Below are positions 58,266 to 64,000 of a DNA stretch of 64,000 bases, one piece after another. Within the stretch, counting starts at the first letter, position 1. Each line of letters starts with the position of its first letter. Both the position numbers and the translations under genes were made by a program. The DNA comes from Protonemura montana (Eukaryota; Arthropoda; Insecta; Plecoptera; Nemouridae), in contig OX387605.1 in NCBI GenBank assembly GCA_947568835.1, positions 2,294,001 through 2,358,000 on the forward strand, read 5' to 3'. The notes under the pieces are model-generated. The model was given only the letters and a program-made list of their open reading frames with translations. It was not told the DNA's origin and made no database searches.

Positions 58266-58744
58266 ATTGCCAACTTTAGAATGCAAAATAAAGCCAGTCT
58301 TCACCAGGGAGTTTGAAAATTAACCAGGAAATTATGAAGAAACCATACATCACGCATTTTAATTCTTTCTGAATTTATCAGTTTATTTACGTGAAATTAA
58401 ATCTATTGAAAACTAAGAACTTAAATACAAAACTAAAAGTCCTAATGACTTCTGCTAAATGCCTGCCGTACACCAGCGGATTCTAGCAATGGCTGCCAAA
58501 GAGCGGTTTGCAAGCTTGGGTGCATGCCAACCTGATAAAAGTTAAAAGTAACCCAAAATATATTCATTTGAACTTTGATTGATTAACATTTATTTTTTTA
58601 CTGCAATCATTAAATGTTTCAACCAAAGAAAAACATTATTTTGTTGCCTTAAATCGGATAGTTAACAGTAGCATCATGGTGTCATATTTTCTAGGTTGGT
58701 ATGAGAAGCCTAGAAAGTAGCAAACTGAAATTAAACCTAGTGTA
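57434..58744 (-). mobile_element. Dispersed element with amplified 46-bp unit (copy 2)
   Basis: Inverted relative to 9773-10323 and colinear with it. The body (58266-58744) matches over about 470 bp; the end carrying one 46-bp unit in copy 1 carries about 18 units here. Shared ends TACACTAGG and TACAGTTGTG lie at 58744 and 57434. It is non-coding. Confidence 0.85.
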
Positions 58745-61100
58745 CGAGTTCTACCGTGCGATCGCTTACAAAGCCCCGCACTTATAAATGGTAAATAATT
58801 GCTCGAAATGAAGTCAGCGCCTAGCGTCATATCTTTCAATTGACCGCATTCGTTTGGTTACAATCAACGACTTTTTGTCCTCTCTTTCGCCGCCCTTTCT
58901 TTTCGCACTAGACGCTAGAAAAAGATTGAAAGATATCCTCGAATTGCCACGAAGCGCGTTGTCAAATAGCCCAATCAAACGACCGTATAACTTACTTTCA
59001 ACGCACTACTGTCCCACCTCGGATTACTCTCCGAGATTACTGGCTGGCATCGACCTCTGCTAGGTGCTTGCCGTTACTCAGCCTGATTGGCATTTGACCC
59101 CGACCTCCCGCCGCCTTGCTTCGTCGCCCCCCCCCCTCTGTCTTTGTCGGCGCCCACCACTCGAACTGTATCCCCTAATGACCAGTGGCGCTGAGATAGG
59201 AGGTCAAATGACACTTTTTGTCATTTGTTCTTGCGCTTGACAATCTCGATTCGCCCAAACATGGGTCACACCTTCAGACGAAGGCACTCATCACAGGGGG
59301 GCCGTGTCTTGATGGAGGTATCAGATGTTTCATTGATTCTCACCATTCTTTAAGTTGTTTAACGCGATATTTTGTAGCAATGTGTGCGTTCTCCATTTCT
59401 TGTTGAGTTGGCAGCTATCGTGTAAACCTTTGGGCTGAGATAATCCTTATGTTTCCTAATTACCCGACTAGCGACTGATAATTCTTCATGAATTATCTAG
59501 AAGTTACTTATCGGTAGCTCGTGCAAGTTTGAGAAGCAACGTTTCCACACCTTTATCTCCACCACAAAATGTTAAAGTCTTTTTTCTCTCGGAAGGATTG
59601 CAACCTTTGCGAGGCGGCCACAGAATGTGCTATTAAATGTCTTTACGTCAGTTGGTATTCACGAGCCTCGTGAATAAATCATTTGCCGCAAAGAAGGCGA
59701 ACTCTGTAAAAATTAGGATCTGTTCCGATCGTAGAGACCACAATGAACACAAGCCCTCCTTTTATCTTTAGCCGTGAACTTAACAATGCAGTGCCATTCT
59801 TTTCAGGGCACCCAAAGCACCCTGGCAACGGACTGGTCATCGCACTAGTCGACTCGTTTAGCATTACAGTTTATTATTGCAGTCGTTCTTCTTGTCTAGA
59901 GTGTAATGACGTGTACATTCCACGGCCTCGGATTGGTTTGTTTGCTTTGGCGATGGCCGTGCGGTGGTAAATCAATTTGATCGGCGGTGGGAGTCGAGCG
60001 ACTCGAGGAATGCGTTTTCCGCGGGCGTCGCGATATTCAAAATCTCAATCTAGCAGCAAGCGATTGTCGTAGAAATTCACAAGTTGCCGTCATTTTGTTT
60101 CTACAAGACCGAAACCCGAGCGCGTTGCTGCACCCGTGGAATTCCCCCAAACATTTGAAGACAATTTCAAAGTAGACAAAGTCTATGAGGTTGCAGAAGA
60201 TTGCTAAATGTAATCATAGGTATTTTCGATTGTAGCACCTGGCAGGGAGTCTCGTCCCGTTCTTAACTGTCACTGCATCGTTCCTTATACCACCTGTCAG
60301 CCGTCCCAAGGCGACGTGGTTTTAATTGCATTCTATGACGGGTTCCTGTGAGGTACTCGACGTCGACCGATTTGTCGCTACGGGGACCGACTGCAATATG
60401 ACATCGCCACGACGGGGACATTGTTGCCTCAGGTTCCCCGAAGAATGCGCTACGCTCACCGGGCAGGGGGCATAGTTGCAAGTTCTTCCGCTAGGAATGT
60501 CGCAATTAAACGCAACCCTTGTGGCAACTCTTGTCAAATGATCTATCTTCAGCAGTCAAAGACGTCCGAGGACCGATGACAGATCGGTTCACGTCTTCTG
60601 CCCCTGTTTGTCGTCCAGTTCCCAACTCTCTTCTCGGTGCTTTCCAAGGAAACTTCAACCCGAGTTGAAGCGACGCTATTATTTGCCAAGCACCGCGCTT
60701 CTTTGCATGAAACGTGTTTATGATGCAATCACATTTTTTGCCCGCCAGTGTTTTCCTAGGATAGTAAATTTAAGGGAAAATTCGTGTCTTATCTCCAGAA
60801 AGAAACGTGCGTTTTCCCGGGAAGATTTTTCCACCAGCCAAACGGCGTATCGAATGGAGACTTTGCCTCTAACAGCAGATGTTTAGCAAGCACCCAACGT
60901 GTTGGGACAACTAGCTATGTTCAAGTTGGCCACACGGCATCTCGCTATTGGCTTGTATCGCCTGATAGCCAAGTTCATCTCCAGCCCGGCGCGGGTCCAG
61001 AGTTCACAGCATCATCGCCATCGAATCATCGGACAGGATTGATTGCTATGTGCCGAGCTATCTGATGGGTGATCACATGAGCGCATCTCTCCCGCTGGTC
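58745..61100. other. Unique DNA, no gene recognised
   Basis: Single-copy sequence with a C-run near 59127. No exon with credible splice context was found. Confidence 0.35.
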
Positions 61101-61108
61101 CATCCTCA

Positions 61109-61166
61109 TGGTATCGTGGTATCGTGGTATCGTGGTATCATAATATCGTGGTATCATAATATCGTG
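61109..61166. repeat. Short tandem repeat (GTATCGTG/GTATCATAATATCGTG)
   Basis: Units TGGTATCG and TGGTATCATAATATCG repeat about six times in 58 bp. Confidence 0.85.
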
Positions 61167-64000
61167 GATCAGCTCCTTATCGTCTCACAAATACACCGAC
61201 AATCGCACATCAACCAAAGCGTGTTCTCTCGTGTGCTGCAAACACGTTACGATAATTCGTGTGGACGTGTCAATTTCCCTCCCACCTTCCTTTGGCACGC
61301 TCTATCTTGTCGGAATATTTTGCTTGGCTCCAGTCAACTGTGAGGTGGATGCGATTTGCGCTCGCTGCATGCAAGGAATCATTAATTATGAATCTCGTGC
61401 CTAATTGTGTGAGAACTGTGAGATAAGGGAGGGTGGGGTGGAGGGTGAACCTTGCTTTTGCACCACTGGCATCGGCGAATCACATAGATAGCTGGCGGGC
61501 GAATCAGGAGTCGGTATGATTTTCAACTCAGGTTAAATACATAAGTAATAGGGATCCGGCAATCGGAGCGTGCACATTAAAGTGAAGAGTCAAAGGTTTG
61601 CCCTGAATAGGAAACTTTTATTTGACATCAATGAGACGTTTCCGATAATGCAGTCATGCAATGTAGACTTTGCTGTAATTCTATTTGAAAGGATACTTTC
61701 AATAAATGAATAATGCCAGAATTTATACAGATATAGATATATGTGAGTACCGAGAATTTATGCTAAAAGTTATCATTTCTCTCGGCGTGTCATTGCTTGC
61801 CATGTCGAGTCGAGTTGAGATGGATTACGTGCCGTCGTGGTTTGCACGTAGTTGATGGGTGGCCTGATGTCACGTGCTAATGAGCTCTCAGACAAACTGC
61901 AGGAATCAGGAAGCCGTTGTTGCCGGTGCAGCAAAGAGCTTGATCAATTCGATGCAATTTATTTAGAGTTAGAAATATTATTTTCTGTCATGACAACTCG
62001 ATGGCTTTTGCTATTCGTGGCGTCGAAGGGATTTCAACGAATCAAAGGATCGCATTACAAGCACCTCGTGCTAACCAAGCTAACTGCAGTTCTGTCGCAA
62101 AGTTAACGAACAGAATGACTTGCGATCGTTAGCTCAAGCAATTAGTGTTAATTCAAGTTTAATGCTAGAGTCTGGGAAGTCGCTCCAGTGCACTCTCATC
62201 TTTGTCACTTAGAGAAGTTTAGCTTTGAAAACAAACTGTCGTAATTTCTTCAAATAGTTTTGCCCGAGCATAATTCTATCAAGCCACTTCATCTTTGCTC
62301 GTGCTTTCATAATCCACCCTTAAAATTATTTATTTAAGAGGAAAGAAAAATTAAACTCTCAGTCTTTAAACTCTTTTGTCGCAGGGCTGTGAAAATATTT
62401 CGGCATCCACCGGCAACTAGTGCGTTTACACGCCGCATCGCAGCGCTGGCATCGCAGCGCTGGTCACGAACGTTTTTTTATAATTTGCTCGGCCACATTT
62501 TTTAATATAAAAATATGTTTTCGCTTCTCTGAAAGTGGTCTCGGTTTCTTGCACCGCTCGGCGACGATCTCGCTCTCTGGTGGCCTACTTTGTAATTCAC
62601 TCGCGACGCGTTCTCTCACAGTTGGGCGAGCAGCGACGTCCCGACGCTTGTCACTCGCAGCGTCGGCGTCGTGAGGCACGCGCTTCAAGACTCCAGACTT
62701 TCTTGCAGATGCTGTCGTCGCTGATTCGTTCAGGTATTCACTTTTATAATGGCATGTCATACGTGAAGCATCGACTGTATTTTACCAATGCACTCGGATT
62801 ATCCGTTTATTTGAAGAGATTGGAATATTGTCTCAAATTACCAGAAGAGAAACGGAAATAAGTCTTGATGCACCCTGACCGATCATGGGTCGCTTTGTAC
62901 AAAAGCGTAGCTCGGCAGTGATGTACTTGAGATGTGATTGAAGGACTTCCTGTTAAATGACCCACACACTGTTGGCCGTCACCCATCAAACCACCCCGTG
63001 CCCATGTGGATCGGAGGGAGCAGAAAACAAAAAAAAAAAAACAAAGCGGTGGAAAGTGGGCGTCTCGTCAAGTGGTTGGCGTTCTGTTTCTGTCGCCGCC
63101 GCGACGCCGCGTGAAACGGTGCGGAAATCTTGCATCATGCAACGTTGACTTCCAATCATTTCTTTCCAGTTACTTTTTCTGCCCGTGGAGCAAAATAAAT
63201 GCTCGGCTGGAGTTTTTCTAGTTCTCTGACGACCACCAAGAATATCACCGTCACTCTCACTTTTTAACAATGAGATCAAAACAAAGCGCATTGTAGACAT
63301 TGTTTATCAGTCGATCACAAGTCAAGTTTTACCTATTCTATGAATGCCAAGAAATCATCGCGTTGCCCTCAGAAAGTAAATCTTCGAAGAGACTGACGAG
63401 ACCGACTCGGCGCTGCGTATACATAATTGGTCGTTACTTTTGAGAAGGTGAGAACGCAGTTTCGAAACGGCAAGTGGTCCTCGCAAGAACCACGACAAGC
63501 TCGCGAACTCATTTATTTCCCTCCTCCATCAGCAGTTTTTCTACAAGCGAAAAAAAAACGTCTAGCAAAAAGTGAGATAAGACGATTCGAAACAAGCGCT
63601 GCAGAGAAGAAATTTTTAATTAAACTTTCTAACATTTACTTTGTTTGAGACACTTTTGCGTGTCATTTTAATATCAGCATTCGCGGCATTATCTCGCTCG
63701 GCGGCAGTTTCTTGTGCCATTCATATTGAAGTTGAAATGAGATGAAACCGCCGAGCAACGTTTAGGACTTCAGATCGCCATCTTCAGCGACTTAAGATGG
63801 GCGGTCACTCGCTGTTGACCACTTTATCCCGCCCAACAAATAACTTTACTAAATTGACACTCATCGACAAAATATTTGCAGCTACTTCTGTTGCATCTAC
63901 CATCGTTTCAAAAGCCAAGAATTTACATCGGAAGGTTTATCGCAAGGAACCAAATCTCCTCGGCAATAGGTAAACCATGAATTGAACACGTCGAGTCGTA
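61167..64000. other. Unique DNA, no gene recognised
   Basis: Single-copy sequence to the end of the window, with a GCGTCG-rich patch at 62560-62690 and a poly(A) run near 63030. Overlapping ORFs on both strands (62420-62861) are compositional. Confidence 0.35.

Overview
The window is nuclear DNA of an animal. The best lineage clue is a SINE family whose head comes from a 5S rRNA gene. Its core (GATCACCGAAGTTAAGCAAC, then TTGGATGGGTGACC) fits arthropod/insect 5S rRNA better than vertebrate 5S, so I infer an arthropod, possibly an insect, with low confidence at species level. There are no operons, no long conserved ORFs and no CRISPR. Most of the window is non-coding and dominated by tandem arrays and short non-autonomous mobile elements. 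Most ORFs of 60-100 codons look like chance or repeat-borne frames.

Layout. 0.66-3.39 kb (minus): the one gene I can build with confidence, a two-exon secreted protein with 11-residue WWPQEPVHETP repeats followed by a long PETEE acidic repeat. Its intron holds a 5S-derived SINE, and a satellite of about 54 copies of 68 bp starts about 315 bp upstream of its start codon (3.7-7.39 kb). 7.4-13.8 kb: CpG-rich non-coding DNA, a LINE tail, a foldback, one copy of a minisatellite-bearing element, and one copy of a tRNA-like element. 14-18.3 kb: two DNA transposons of about 1.0 and 1.5 kb with 8-bp target duplications (hAT-like), Penelope-like foldbacks and a textbook 5S-SINE with a 13-bp target duplication. 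20-32 kb: three multi-unit 5S-SINEs, a 46-bp minisatellite at two loci, a 41-bp satellite (24.0-25.76 kb), and an inverted-repeat element carrying 11 tandem tRNA-like units nested in a SINE. 32.6-42 kb: short tandem repeats, a complete foldback with hammerhead-like arms, a LINE reverse-transcriptase C-terminal fragment and a second tRNA-like inverted-repeat element. 42-64 kb: mostly unique non-coding DNA with three more 5S-SINEs, a 17-bp array (51.8-52.5 kb), a candidate exon near 49.8 kb and the second copy of the 46-bp-minisatellite element (57.4-58.7 kb).

Main theme. Several unrelated mobile families contain an internal module that is single-copy in one insertion and tandemly amplified in another: the 5S promoter unit (91 bp, 1 to 6 copies), the SINE tail (36 bp, 1 to 7), the tRNA-like unit (52 bp, 1, 2 and 11) and a 46-bp unit (1 to about 18). 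For the two SINE modules, the repeat junctions lie on short direct repeats already present in the single-copy element (AAGTTA, ACAGCA), so mechanism can be read from the sequence. The 11-unit tRNA-like array also has a four-unit higher-order order. I consider this the most promising observation here.
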